A stretch of 64,000 nt of DNA from Reyranella humidisoli (GCF_019039055.1 NZ_JAHOPB010000001.1:1364001-1428000); one strand, 5' to 3'. Counted from the first letter of the stretch, positions 45,292-57,408 are shown. Translations and numbers: made by a program. The notes: a model not told the origin generated them from the sequence alone.

Positions 45292-48200
45292 ATGCGTGCG
45301 CGAGACCAATTTTCGTCGCTTGCACGCCTTAGCCTGAAAGGCCTCATTTCCTTGAAATCGTTCGCGTGGCGCGCCTTCGGGCGCGCGCGACCCGCTTCCA
45401 TTCGTGAAGACGAAGACGCCATCCGCAGCGAGCTGTTCAGCATCGAGCGGCTGGAGCAGCACGCCCAGAGCCTGGCGACCAGCCAGCCCGTCCATGCCGC
45501 CCTGACGTCGGGCAAGTCGCTCGTCGTCCGCCTGCGCGACAACGAGCGCGTCTTGCTGGCGGCCTACCGCTCGATCGCCGCGGCGGTCGATGCCGGCCGT
45601 ACGATCACCCCGGCTGCGGAATGGTTGCTCGACAACTTCCATCTCGTCGAGAAGCAGGTGCGCGAAGTCCGAACAGACCTGCCGGCGGGTTACTATCGCC
45701 AGCTTCCCAAGCTCAGCGACGGCCCCTTGGCCGGCTACCCGCGGGTCTTCGGCCTGGCGTGGGCTTTCGTGGCCCATACCGACAGCCGCTTCGATCCCGA
45801 GACCCTCACCCGCTTCGTGCGGGCCTACCAGACGATCCAGCCGCTCAGCATCGGCGAACTCTGGGCCGTCGCCATCACGCTTCGCATCGTCCTGGTCGAG
45901 AATCTGCGCCGCTCGGCCAGCCGGATCGTGGATCGACGCTCGGCACGCGAACAGGCCGACATGGTCGCCGACCGCCTGCTGGGCCTCAAGGATCTCAAGG
46001 CCGATCCGACCGCTCTCCAGCCCTACGACCGCGAAGGCTTCTCCGAAGGTTTCGCCGTCCAGCTCGTGCATCGCCTGCGAGATCAGGATCCCGAGACGAC
46101 TCCGGCGGTGGGCTGGCTCGAGAACCGTCTGGCGCGCGAGGGGACAAGCGCCGACGAGCTGGTGCGACGCGAGCACCAGCTCCAGGGCGCGACCAACGTC
46201 ACGGTCCGCAACATCATCACCAGCATGCGGCTCATTTCCGACGTCGACTGGGCCAAGCTCTTCGAGACGGTGAGCCCGGTCGATGACGTGCTGCGGACCG
46301 ACGGTGTGTTCGCCGAAATGGACTTCGCTACCCGCAATCTCTATCGCACGGCCATCGAGCAGATTGCGCGCGGCACGACCCTCGACGAGCCGGAGATCGC
46401 CCGCCGCGCCCTGGCGGCCGCCGCGGAAGCCGGCGTGTCGGGAGGAAGCGACGGCAACGGGGACGGACGGCGGCGCGAGCCCGGCTACCATCTGATCGGA
46501 CGCGGCCGGCGGGCCTTCGAGCGGTCGGTGGGATTTCGCACCCGAGGTCTCACGGTTCGACGCCGCCTGCTGCGGACCGGCCTCGCCGGTTATGTCGCGA
46601 GTGTCGGTGTCACGGCGGGAATCGTGCTGCTGGTGCCGCTGCTCGGCCTGTCGCTGCTGGGGATACAAGGCCGCCTGCTGGTCGTCATGGCATGCGCGGG
46701 GCTGCTGCCGGCGCTCGATGCGGCGCTGCTGCTCGTCAACCGGCTGATCACCGGCGGGTTTGGCGCCACGCTGTTGCCGGGTCTCGAGCTGCGTGAGGGC
46801 GTGCCTGCGCATCTGCGCACGTTCGTGGCAATTCCCACCCTGCTCACGACGCAGGCCGCGATCGAGGAACAGATCGAAAGCCTCGAAGTCCATCATCTCT
46901 CCAATCCGGCCGGCGCCATACACTTCGCCCTGTTGTCGGACTGGACCGATGCGCCGGCCGAATCGATGCCGGGAGACGCCGCCCTGCTCGCGATCGCGGT
47001 CAAGGGGATCGCGCGCCTCAATCTTCGGTATCCGACGCCAGACGGCACCGATCGGTTCTTCCTGCTTCATCGCCGCCGCGGCTGGAACGAGGCGCAAGGC
47101 GCCTGGATCGGCTGGGAGCGCAAGCGCGGCAAGCTCCACGAGCTCAACCACCTCTTGCGCGGCTCGACGGACACGACCTTCGTCGTGGCGGCCGCGGGTG
47201 CGGTCCGGCCACTGCCCGCCGACGTGCGCTATATCGTGACCCTGGATTCCGATACGCGCCTTCCGCGCGATGCGATCGTGCGTCTGGTCGGCAAGATGGC
47301 CCATCCGCTGAACCGGCCGCGCTTCGAGGCCGCCGAGGGCCGCGTGGTCGAGGGCTACGGCGTGCTGCAGCCGCGCGTCACGCCCTCGCTCCCGGTCGGC
47401 GCCGAGGGCTCGAGGTTCCAGCGCATCTTCTCCAACAACAGCGGCATCGATCCCTATGCGTCGGCGGTGTCGGACGTCTATCAGGACCTGTTCGGAGAGG
47501 GATCCTACTCGGGCAAGGGCATCTACGACATCGACGCCTTCGAGGCATCGCTGCATGGCCGCGTTCCCGACAGCACGATGCTGAGCCACGATCTCTTCGA
47601 AGGAACCTTCGCGCGCTCCGGCCTGGCTTCCGACATCGAGGTCGTCGAGGAATTTCCCGCGCGTTACGACGTGGCGGCGGCACGCCAGCATCGCTGGGCG
47701 CGCGGCGACTGGCAGCTTCTGCCGTGGATGCTGGGAGTCGTGAAGGCGGCGCCCGGCAGGCGGTCGGGCTTCCTGCCAGCCATCGGCTTCTGGAAAATGT
47801 TCGACAATCTGCGTCGCACGCTGTCGGCGCCCGCGGCGATCGTCTCCCTGATGGTGGGCTGGACGCTGCCGCTGCCCGCGGCGCTGGTCTGGACAGGCTT
47901 CGTGCTTCTGGCCATCGCGATGCCCACGCTGCTGCCGGCGATGGCCGCGTTGTTCCCGCGACATGCGAAGATTACCACGCGCAGTCATCTCGATGCGCTT
48001 TGGAACGACATTGTGGCCGCGGCTTCGCAGACGGCCCTGCTCGTCGTCTTCCTGGCTCATCATGCCTGGCTGATGGTCGATGCGATCGGCCGGACGTTGT
48101 TCCGGCTCGTGGTCAGCCATCGCCGCCTGCTCGAATGGATCACGGCGGCCCAATCCAAGCAGAGCCTGCGGGCCGGCTGGCCCGGTCTCTACGGCAAGAT

Positions 48201-51200
48201 GGCCGGAAGCGTCGTGGTCGCGCTGGTCGCTGCGGGGGTGGTCTGGCAGGTCGGCGCCGCGGCGGCGCCGGTTGCCGCGCCCTTCGTGCTGGCCTGGCTG
48301 CTGGCACCCCTCGTCGCCCACTGGGTGAGCCGCCCGCCCCACGATGCCGCCAGCCTGCGGATCAAGCCGGCGGAAGCGGCCTCGCTGCGCCTGATCGCCC
48401 GCCGGACCTGGCGCTTCTTCGAGACCTTCGTCACCGAGGCAGACAACATGCTGCCGCCTGACAATTTCCAGGAGACACCGGCGCCGGTCGTGGCCCATCG
48501 CACGTCGCCGACCAATCTCGGCCTGCTGTTGCTCTCGACCGCTTCCGCGCGCGAGTTCGGCTGGATCGGCACAACGGAAGCCGTCGAGCGCCTGGAAGCC
48601 ACTCTCGCGACGATGGAGAGGCTGCAGCGCTTTCGCGGACATTTCTTCAACTGGTATGACACGAGCGACCTGCGCGCCCTCGAGCCGCGCTACGTCTCGA
48701 CGGTGGACAGCGGCAACCTTGCCGGGCACTTGATCGCCCTGGCCAACGCCTGCGGCGCCTGGCGCACGCGGAGTGCCGCGGCGCCCGATGGCGCGCGTGG
48801 CGCAGCCGACAGCCTCGACCTCGCCCGCGAGGCGCTGGCCGGGCTGTCCGACGACCGTCGCACCCATCTCGTCACCCGGCCCGAACTCGTCCGCGCGTTC
48901 GACGGGTTGGCGGTGTCGCTGTCCGCGATCCCGTTCCGGCCGGCCGCTGTCCTGGCGATGGCGGAGACCGCCGTCGATCTCGCGCGCACGCTCGCCAGCG
49001 AGCGCGACGACCCCGAGAGCGCCGACATGCTGTTCTGGATCGAGGCCGCCCACCGGACGGTCGCAAGCCATCATCGGGACACAAGCCGGACCGATCAGAT
49101 GACGGACGACCTGCATCGTCGCCTGTCGACGGTGGAGGCGTCGGCACGCGCCACGGCCGGCGCCATGGAGTTCGACTTCCTGTTCGACGAGAGCCGCCGG
49201 CTGCTGTCGATTGGCTTCCTGGTCGCCGAGGACCGGCTCGATATCAATTGCTACGACCTGCTCGCCTCCGAGGCGCGGCTGGCGAGCTTCGTGGCGATCG
49301 CGTCGGGTGAAATTCCGGCCCGCCACTGGTTCCGGCTGGGCCGCGAAGTGACACCGGTCGGCCACAGCGCGGCGCTGGTCTCGTGGTCGGGCTCGATGTT
49401 CGAGTACCTGATGCCGTCTCTGGTCATGCGCGCCCCGTTCGGCAGCCTGCTCGAGAAGACCAACCGGCTGGTCGTTCGGCGTCAGGTCCAGTACGCGACC
49501 GATCTCGGCCTTCCGTGGGGAATCTCGGAATCGGCCTACAATGCACGCGACAAGGAACTCACCTACCAGTACTCGAACTTCGGCGTGCCCGGCCTCGGCT
49601 TCAAGCGCGGCCTGAGCGACGATCTCGTCATTGCGCCCTACGCCACCGGACTAGCCGCCATGGTCGATCCCGCGGCCGCCGCCGCCAATTTCGACCGGCT
49701 GGCCGCGTTCGGCGCGCGCGGTCGCTATGGTTTCTACGAGGCACTCGACTTCACGCCGTCGCGCCTGCCGGACGGCGAGAGCCGGGCGGTCGTGAAGGCC
49801 TACATGGCCCACCATCAGGGCATGACGGTCGTGGCCATCGCCAATGCTCTTCTCGATGGCGTGATGCGGTCGCGCTTTCATGCCGAGCCGGGCGTGCAGG
49901 CGACCGAACTGCTGCTGCAGGAGCGCGCGCCGCGCGATGTCGCGGTCGCCCATCCGCGCGCTGAGGAAGTCGGCGCCAGCGTACTGGCCAGGGAGGCCGA
50001 GCCGGCGCTGGTGCGCCGCCTGCGCAATCCGCACGCCGCCAGCCCGTCCGTCCATCTCCTGTCGAACGGACGCTATTCGGTCATGCTGACGGCAGCGGGG
50101 TCCGGCTACAGCCAATGGGGCGCCCAGGCCGTGACCCGCTGGCGCGAGGACACGATCCGCGACGACTGGGGGAGCTACGTCTTCCTGCGCGATGTCGAGA
50201 CGGGAGCCGTATGGTCCGCCACGCACCAGCCTTGCGGCCAGCGTCCCGACCGCTACGACGTGATGTTCGCGGAGGACCGCGCCGAATTCGTGCGCCGCGA
50301 CGGCACCCTGGTGACGAGTGTCGACATCGTCGTGTCGCCGGAAGACGATGCGGAGGTGAGGCGCGTGACGCTGAGCAATGTCGGCGGCCTCGCGCGCACC
50401 GTCGAGCTGACGTCCTATGCCGAGATCGTCCTGGCGCCGCGCGGTGCGGATGCCGCGCATCAGGCTTTCTCCAAGATGTTCGTGCACACCGAGTATCTGC
50501 CGGCCATCGGTGCGCTGCTGGCGACGCGCCGTCGCCGCGGCCCGGGCGAGCCCGAACTCTGGGCGGCACATCTGGCCGTGGTCGAAGGAGAGGTTGTTGG
50601 CGAGATCGAAGTCGAAACCGATCGCGCCCGTTTCATCGGCCGCGGCAACGAGATCGGCGATGCGATCGCGGTGACCGACGGTCGTCGGCTCTCCGGCACG
50701 GTCGGGTCGGTGCTCGATCCGATCTTTGCATTGCGGCGCCGACTGCACGTACCGGCCGGAGGTCTCGCGCGGATCGCCTTCTGGACGCTGGTGGCTGCGT
50801 CCCGCGAAGCGCTGCTCGACGCGATCGACCGGCATCTCGACGCCAATGCCTTCACGCGCGCGGCGACGCTCGCCTGGACGCAGGGGCAGGTTCAGCTCCG
50901 CCATCTCGACATCGATGCGGTCGAGGCGAGTTACTTCCAGCGCCTGGCCGGGCATGTGCTTTACGCCAATCCGGCGCTGCGCTCTTCACCCGATGCGATC
51001 CGGCGCGGCCTCGCAGGCCCCCCCGTGCTGTGGTCGCAAGGCATCTCCGGAGATCTGCCGATCGTGCTGGTGCGCGTGGAGGAGATCGAGGACACCGGTA
51101 TCGTGCGGGAGCTGCTGCGCGCGCGCGAATACTGGCAACTGAAGGGTCTGTCGGTCGATCTCGTGATCCTGAACGAGCGCAGCACGTCCTATGTGCAGGA

Positions 51201-53907
51201 TCTCCAGTCCATGCTGGACACGCTCGTGCGGGCCAGCCGGTCCCGGACCCATCTTGGCGTCGAGAACGTGCCCGGTGGCATCTACGTCCTGCGGACCGAT
51301 CTGATCTCGACCGAGACCCGGGCCCTGCTGCTTGCCCTGGCGCGCGTGGTGCTGCGCGGCGGGCGCGGCAGCCTGTCCGACCAGCTCGACCGCCTGAAGT
51401 CCCCGCGGGGCGTGGCGCCGCCGCTTCGTCGTGTTGCCAGGCCGGGTGACCGGGCGAAGTCGATGCCGCCGAAGCCGGTGGCGCTGGCCGCGCTGCAGTT
51501 CTTCAACGGCCTCGGAGGCTTCTCACCCGATGGTCGCGAGTACGTCACCGTGCTGGGGCCGGGGCAGTCGACGCCGGCGCCTTGGATCAACGTCATCTCG
51601 AATGCGTCGTTCGGCTTCCAGGTGGCGGCCGATGGCGGCGGTTATACGTGGTCCGAGAACAGCCGCGACAACCAGCTCACGCCCTGGTCCAACGATCCGG
51701 TCGTCGACCGGCCGGGCGAGGCACTCTACGTGCGCGACCTCGACAGCGGCGACGTGTGGACGCCGACGGCGCGACCGATCCGGGTCGAACAGGCGACCTA
51801 TATCGTGCGCCACGGCCGCGGCTACAGCCGGTTCGAAGTGGTGGCCAACGGCATCGCGCTCGAATTGCTGCAATACGTCCCGATGGGCGATTCCATAAAG
51901 ATCTCGCGGCTCACGCTGCGCAACATCTCCGACCGGCCGCGCCGGCTCTCGGTCACGGCCTATGCCGAATGGGTGCTGGGACTCGCCCGCGGCGCCTCCG
52001 GCCCCACGGTCGTCACCGAGCGGGATGGCGAAACCGGCGCGATCTTCGCGCGCAACAGATGGAACCTCCATCATGGAAGCCGCGTGGCCTTCGCCGATCT
52101 CGCCGGTCGCCAGACCACATGGACGGGCGATCGTGGCGAATTCATCGGCCGCAACGGCAGCATGGACAATCCCGCGGCCCTCAGCGCCGGCTTGCCGCTG
52201 TCGCAACGACTGGGCGCCGGGCTCGATCCCTGCGCGGCCCTGCAGTCCGCCATCGAGCTGCCGCGTGGCGGCGTGCATGAGGCGGTCTTCTTCCTGGGAC
52301 AGGCGGCCGACGAGGCCGAGGCGCGCGCGCTGATCGGACGGTACCGGACGGCCGACCTCGCCGCTGTCCATCGCGAGACGGTGGGCTTCTGGGACGGCGT
52401 GCTCGGCACCGTGCAGGTGAAGACGCCCGATCCCGCGACCGACATCCTGCTGAACGGCTGGCTGCTCTACCAGTCGCTGGCCTGCCGCTACTGGGCGCGC
52501 GCGGCCTTCTACCAGGCAAGCGGCGCCTACGGGTTCCGCGACCAGCTCCAGGATGCGATGTCGCTTTCGGTGCCGATGCCGGCGCTGGCGCGCGCCCACA
52601 TCCTGCGTGCGGCATCGCGACAGTTCGTCGAAGGCGACGTGCAGCACTGGTGGTTTCCGATCGCGGGCCAGGGCGTGCGCACGCGTATCTCGGACGATCG
52701 CGCATGGCTCGCCACCGTCGCGGCGCACTATGTCGAGACCACCGGAGATGCCGCGATCCTCGACGAATCCGTCTCCTTCCTCGATGGGCCGGCCCTGCGG
52801 GAGGGCGAGCACGATCTCTACTTCCAGCCGGGCCAGGCAGACGAGAGTGCGCCGCTGTTCGAGCATTGCGCGCGCGGCCTCGACCTCAGCCTCGCCACGG
52901 GCGCGCACGGCCTGCCGCTGATCGGCACCGGCGACTGGAACGACGGCATGAACCGGGTGGGCGAGGCGGGGCGCGGCGAGAGCGTCTGGCTGGGCTGGTT
53001 CCTGTATGCGGCGTTGCGGGCGTTCGCGCCGATCGCCGAATCACGCGGCGAGACGCGGCGGGCGGCCGCCTGGCTTGCGCATGCCGAGGCGCTGAAGGCC
53101 GCACTCGACCGCGAGGCATGGGACGGCGCCTGGTACCGCCGGGGCTATTACGACGACGGCACGCCGCTGGGTTCGGCCAGCAGCGAGGAGTGCCGCATCG
53201 ATTCGATCGCCCAGTCGTGGGCGGCGATCTCGGGCGCCGCCGATCCCGCGCGGGCGGCACAGGCCATGGAGTCGCTCGACAGGATGCTGGTGCATCGCGG
53301 CGACCGGCTGGCGCTGTTGTTTACGCCGCCCTTCGACAAGACACCGCTCGATCCCGGCTACATCAAGGGCTATCCGCCCGGTATCCGCGAGAACGGTGGC
53401 CAGTACACCCACGCGGCGGCGTGGTCGATCATGGGATTCTCTGCGCTGGGCCTGGGTGACAAGGCCCACGAGCTGTTCGCGCTGCTCAACCCCATCAACC
53501 ACACGGCCACCCGCGCCGGCGTGCTGCGCTACAAGGTCGAGCCCTATGTCGTGGCGGCCGACGTCTATTCGGTGGCGCCGCATGTCGGGCGCGGCGGCTG
53601 GACCTGGTACACCGGCTCGGCGGGCTGGCTCTATCGTGCCGGCATCGAGTCGATCCTCGGCCTCAGGGTCAAGGGCGATCGAATCGAGGTCGCGCCCTGC
53701 CTGCCGACGACATGGCCAGGTTTCGAGATGACTCTCACCCTGCGTGGATCGGTTTACGAGATCGAGGTGCGTAATCCGACCGGAGTCAGCCGCGGTGTCG
53801 TCGCCGTCGAGTTGGACGGCGAGACACTACCTGTCGTGGACGGCAGGGCGGTCGTTCTCCTGGACGAGGGTTCCGTCCGGCGCAGAGTTGTCGTTACGTT
53901 GGGCTAG
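45292..53907 (+). CDS. ndvB: Cyclic beta-1,2-glucan synthase
   Basis: 2,871-residue membrane enzyme of the NdvB/ChvB/Cgs family that makes cyclic beta-1,2-glucan for the periplasm. Order: N-terminal cytosolic part (1-420); two helices at about 428-483; GT84 glycosyltransferase with TLDSDTRLP (about 650), DIDAF, HDLFEG and QHRWARGDW (about 799); six or so helices between 844 and 1013; then two carbohydrate-binding/GH94 regions. The GH94 phosphorylase-like domain ends the protein, with GTGDWNDGMNRVG near 2550 carrying the general-acid Asp. Family lengths are similar. No NdvA-type exporter is in the window. Confidence 0.95.
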   Translation: MRARDQFSSLARLSLKGLISLKSFAWRAFGRARPASIREDEDAIRSELFSIERLEQHAQSLATSQPVHAALTSGKSLVVRLRDNERVLLAAYRSIAAAVDAGRTITPAAEWLLDNFHLVEKQVREVRTDLPAGYYRQLPKLSDGPLAGYPRVFGLAWAFVAHTDSRFDPETLTRFVRAYQTIQPLSIGELWAVAITLRIVLVENLRRSASRIVDRRSAREQADMVADRLLGLKDLKADPTALQPYDREGFSEGFAVQLVHRLRDQDPETTPAVGWLENRLAREGTSADELVRREHQLQGATNVTVRNIITSMRLISDVDWAKLFETVSPVDDVLRTDGVFAEMDFATRNLYRTAIEQIARGTTLDEPEIARRALAAAAEAGVSGGSDGNGDGRRREPGYHLIGRGRRAFERSVGFRTRGLTVRRRLLRTGLAGYVASVGVTAGIVLLVPLLGLSLLGIQGRLLVVMACAGLLPALDAALLLVNRLITGGFGATLLPGLELREGVPAHLRTFVAIPTLLTTQAAIEEQIESLEVHHLSNPAGAIHFALLSDWTDAPAESMPGDAALLAIAVKGIARLNLRYPTPDGTDRFFLLHRRRGWNEAQGAWIGWERKRGKLHELNHLLRGSTDTTFVVAAAGAVRPLPADVRYIVTLDSDTRLPRDAIVRLVGKMAHPLNRPRFEAAEGRVVEGYGVLQPRVTPSLPVGAEGSRFQRIFSNNSGIDPYASAVSDVYQDLFGEGSYSGKGIYDIDAFEASLHGRVPDSTMLSHDLFEGTFARSGLASDIEVVEEFPARYDVAAARQHRWARGDWQLLPWMLGVVKAAPGRRSGFLPAIGFWKMFDNLRRTLSAPAAIVSLMVGWTLPLPAALVWTGFVLLAIAMPTLLPAMAALFPRHAKITTRSHLDALWNDIVAAASQTALLVVFLAHHAWLMVDAIGRTLFRLVVSHRRLLEWITAAQSKQSLRAGWPGLYGKMAGSVVVALVAAGVVWQVGAAAAPVAAPFVLAWLLAPLVAHWVSRPPHDAASLRIKPAEAASLRLIARRTWRFFETFVTEADNMLPPDNFQETPAPVVAHRTSPTNLGLLLLSTASAREFGWIGTTEAVERLEATLATMERLQRFRGHFFNWYDTSDLRALEPRYVSTVDSGNLAGHLIALANACGAWRTRSAAAPDGARGAADSLDLAREALAGLSDDRRTHLVTRPELVRAFDGLAVSLSAIPFRPAAVLAMAETAVDLARTLASERDDPESADMLFWIEAAHRTVASHHRDTSRTDQMTDDLHRRLSTVEASARATAGAMEFDFLFDESRRLLSIGFLVAEDRLDINCYDLLASEARLASFVAIASGEIPARHWFRLGREVTPVGHSAALVSWSGSMFEYLMPSLVMRAPFGSLLEKTNRLVVRRQVQYATDLGLPWGISESAYNARDKELTYQYSNFGVPGLGFKRGLSDDLVIAPYATGLAAMVDPAAAAANFDRLAAFGARGRYGFYEALDFTPSRLPDGESRAVVKAYMAHHQGMTVVAIANALLDGVMRSRFHAEPGVQATELLLQERAPRDVAVAHPRAEEVGASVLAREAEPALVRRLRNPHAASPSVHLLSNGRYSVMLTAAGSGYSQWGAQAVTRWREDTIRDDWGSYVFLRDVETGAVWSATHQPCGQRPDRYDVMFAEDRAEFVRRDGTLVTSVDIVVSPEDDAEVRRVTLSNVGGLARTVELTSYAEIVLAPRGADAAHQAFSKMFVHTEYLPAIGALLATRRRRGPGEPELWAAHLAVVEGEVVGEIEVETDRARFIGRGNEIGDAIAVTDGRRLSGTVGSVLDPIFALRRRLHVPAGGLARIAFWTLVAASREALLDAIDRHLDANAFTRAATLAWTQGQVQLRHLDIDAVEASYFQRLAGHVLYANPALRSSPDAIRRGLAGPPVLWSQGISGDLPIVLVRVEEIEDTGIVRELLRAREYWQLKGLSVDLVILNERSTSYVQDLQSMLDTLVRASRSRTHLGVENVPGGIYVLRTDLISTETRALLLALARVVLRGGRGSLSDQLDRLKSPRGVAPPLRRVARPGDRAKSMPPKPVALAALQFFNGLGGFSPDGREYVTVLGPGQSTPAPWINVISNASFGFQVAADGGGYTWSENSRDNQLTPWSNDPVVDRPGEALYVRDLDSGDVWTPTARPIRVEQATYIVRHGRGYSRFEVVANGIALELLQYVPMGDSIKISRLTLRNISDRPRRLSVTAYAEWVLGLARGASGPTVVTERDGETGAIFARNRWNLHHGSRVAFADLAGRQTTWTGDRGEFIGRNGSMDNPAALSAGLPLSQRLGAGLDPCAALQSAIELPRGGVHEAVFFLGQAADEAEARALIGRYRTADLAAVHRETVGFWDGVLGTVQVKTPDPATDILLNGWLLYQSLACRYWARAAFYQASGAYGFRDQLQDAMSLSVPMPALARAHILRAASRQFVEGDVQHWWFPIAGQGVRTRISDDRAWLATVAAHYVETTGDAAILDESVSFLDGPALREGEHDLYFQPGQADESAPLFEHCARGLDLSLATGAHGLPLIGTGDWNDGMNRVGEAGRGESVWLGWFLYAALRAFAPIAESRGETRRAAAWLAHAEALKAALDREAWDGAWYRRGYYDDGTPLGSASSEECRIDSIAQSWAAISGAADPARAAQAMESLDRMLVHRGDRLALLFTPPFDKTPLDPGYIKGYPPGIRENGGQYTHAAAWSIMGFSALGLGDKAHELFALLNPINHTATRAGVLRYKVEPYVVAADVYSVAPHVGRGGWTWYTGSAGWLYRAGIESILGLRVKGDRIEVAPCLPTTWPGFEMTLTLRGSVYEIEVRNPTGVSRGVVAVELDGETLPVVDGRAVVLLDEGSVRRRVVVTLG

Positions 53908-53910
53908 GCG

Positions 53911-54045
53911 CTACTTGCGCTTGGCGGTGGAGGCCGGCTTTACCGGAGCCGCCATGGCGGACGCGAAGGTTGGCGCCACGACCTTTTCCTTGTTCTGCTT
54001 GGGCTTCTTCGTCTCGCGGTTGCCGCGGCGATGCTTCATGGACAT
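53911..54045 (-). CDS. Very small basic protein (44 residues)
   Basis: Frame of 44 codons beginning MSMKHRRGNRETKKPKQ and ending ASTAKRK, nearly all Lys, Arg, Ala and Pro. The opening MSMK..GN.E.KKPK resembles a small basic protein found in many alphaproteobacteria (recalled, not checked). It ends 3 bases from the 3' end of the glucan synthase gene, convergent. The role is unknown; nucleic-acid binding would fit the charge. Confidence 0.6.
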   Translation of the reverse strand: MSMKHRRGNRETKKPKQNKEKVVAPTFASAMAAPVKPASTAKRK

Positions 54046-54149
54046 GGGAGGGGTGGTTTCCTGGCGTCGAGCCGGGGAGAATCCCCGGATCGTCGGGCCA
54101 TGGCGACGAGCTTACGCGCATTCCCCAGCGAAGTACGATTGATGGCCGG

Positions 54150-54383
54150 CTAGATCTCCGCCCGCGCGACCAGCCCTTGCGTGCGCGATAGCGGGATGCG
54201 CTCGGGCGTGGCCGATAGCGAGTGCGGCGTCGCGCGGTCGCCGATCGTGAGCGCCGCGACGAGGAACAGCAGCCCACCTGCCACGGTGCTTGGTCCATAA
54301 CCCCAGCCGGCGCTGTACCGCCAGCATGGAAAGGCCGCGATGCCCGCGGCGGCCAAGAGCACGGCGAGGCTCAGTCCCAGCAT
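54150..54383 (-). CDS. DUF3309-like small membrane protein with C-terminal tail
   Basis: 77 residues. Two hydrophobic helices separated by FPCWRYSAGWGYGPS, which matches the PxWxYSxGWGYGPS hallmark of the DUF3309 family. Most members stop after the second helix; this one continues about 28 residues (ATPHSLSATPERIPLSRTQG). Function of the family unknown. Start at 54383 preferred because it lies just before the first helix. Confidence 0.7.
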   Translation of the reverse strand: MLGLSLAVLLAAAGIAAFPCWRYSAGWGYGPSTVAGGLLFLVAALTIGDRATPHSLSATPERIPLSRTQGLVARAEI

Positions 54384-54535
54384 TCGTATCCCCTCATTAT
54401 TGTAAGTAAACGAGCACGAAGGGTGCGGGTTGCCTTGGTACGGTCGTTTTTCGGTAAGGTTCGTAAATGCCCCCTGATCGCGACGGCATTCCACATGGCC
54501 GCATCGGGGCGCGCGGGGGTAGGTTGCCGTCAATA

Positions 54536-56356
<1,821 letters not shown>

Positions 56357-56404
56357 CGAGGGCTGTTTCAGGGAACTTCTCCCGTCGTCTTGAAGGCGCT
56401 TTCA

Positions 56405-56460
56405 CCCCCTCTGGGCAGGGCAATGGTGCCCACCTGTGGGAAGGCACGGATCAGAGGGGG
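56405..56460. terminator. Convergent stem-loop between recQ and the DoxX gene
   Basis: CCCCCTCTG (56405-56413) and CAGAGGGGG (56452-56460) are perfect arms; inside, GGGCA and TGCCC pair around ATGG. No strong T run follows, so it may be a Rho-assisted or 3'-end-protecting structure. It sits in the 172-base gap between two convergent genes. Confidence 0.5.
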
Positions 56461-56528
56461 ATCATGAGCGCCGAAGTCAGCAGATGCAGCTCGCGGAGCA
56501 GATCCAGGGTCTGCTGGGCTGGTGGCCG

Positions 56529-56918
56529 TCAGGCGATGGACGGCATCACGCGCCGCACGCGCGGATCGCGCACCCACACGCCGCCCCACATGAGGATCCC
56601 GAGATTGAGGCCGAACAGCGTGTGGCTGAACAGCGGGCTGTCGAGCTTCAGATGGGTGCCGATCGCGCCGCCGAACAGTCCGGTCAGCAGGACCGCGCCC
56701 AGCAGGGCAGTGCGCGGCCAGGCGTAGAGAGCCGTGCAGGCGAGGGTCACGACGCCGAGGAAACGGGCGAAGGAGTCGGTCGCGGGCAATCCCATCTCCT
56801 TCGACGTGGCGATCACGATGTCCAGCGGCACCAGCTTGATCGTGCCATCGAAGAGCAGGAACAGGATGGCGAGGCCGCTCATGACGCGGCCCGCCCAGAG
56901 TGCCGGATGCGAGATCAT
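56529..56918 (-). CDS. DoxX-like membrane protein
   Basis: 129 residues, four hydrophobic helices, DoxX/DoxD-like family (PALWAGRVMSGLAILFLLFDGTIKL at the start, a typical first helix with an acidic residue). Function of family members is poorly defined, often linked to redox or thiosulfate oxidation. ATGA overlap with the VOC gene upstream; last gene of the sigma-factor operon. Confidence 0.85.
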   Translation of the reverse strand: MISHPALWAGRVMSGLAILFLLFDGTIKLVPLDIVIATSKEMGLPATDSFARFLGVVTLACTALYAWPRTALLGAVLLTGLFGGAIGTHLKLDSPLFSHTLFGLNLGILMWGGVWVRDPRVRRVMPSIA

Positions 56919-57331
56919 GGTCGGGTGGCCTTGATCGGTGCGCCCATCGTCCACATGACCCCGAAGGGATCGCGCAGCTGGCCGTAGCGGTCGCCCCAGA
57001 ACATGTCCTGTACGGGCATGGCGATCGTGGCACCGGCCTTCACCGCCTTGTCGAAAGCCGCGTCGACATCCTCGACCTGGAGGTGGAGCATGAAGCCGGC
57101 GGGCTTCTCCAGCGGTGCGCCGTGCTCGGGGAAGGCGTCGGCCAGCATCAGTGAGCCGCCGTTGATCACCAGATGGATGTGCATGTGGCGGCCCTTGTCG
57201 TCGGGCGGCATGCGCGCGACTTCCTTTGCGCCGAACGCCGCGACGTAGAAGTCCGCGGCCTTGCCGGCGTTGCTGACCGAGAGATAGGGGCAGGGGCCGC
57301 CGAGGACGGGGGGCTGCTGGGGTGCGGTCAT
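56915..57331 (-). CDS. VOC-family (glyoxalase/PhnB-like) protein
   Basis: 138 residues, single vicinal-oxygen-chelate domain: PCPYLSVSNAGKAADFYVAAFGAKEVARM, HIHLVINGGSLMLAD, and DPFGVMWTMG at the end. Closest to the PhnB/3-demethylubiquinone-like subgroup, often found next to ECF sigma factors and DGPF proteins. Metal ligands are not certain. 77 bases after the sigma-factor gene and overlapping the DoxX gene. Confidence 0.87.
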   Translation of the reverse strand: MTAPQQPPVLGGPCPYLSVSNAGKAADFYVAAFGAKEVARMPPDDKGRHMHIHLVINGGSLMLADAFPEHGAPLEKPAGFMLHLQVEDVDAAFDKAVKAGATIAMPVQDMFWGDRYGQLRDPFGVMWTMGAPIKATRP

Positions 57332-57408
57332 GACGGTCTCCTTGGCTGATGATGTATCCCGAGGACGAACGGCCTGTTCCGATCCCGACATCGCCGGCGT
57401 GATTTTCT

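Noticed and set aside
45256..49365. A 1,369-codon open frame on the minus strand
   Set aside because: Antisense to the cyclic glucan synthase, with the same shadow composition and no motif.
54467..54535. Longer N-terminus for RecQ
   Set aside because: The extra 23 residues are Gly/Arg/Pro-rich without helicase sequence; the ATG at 54536 gives the usual length.
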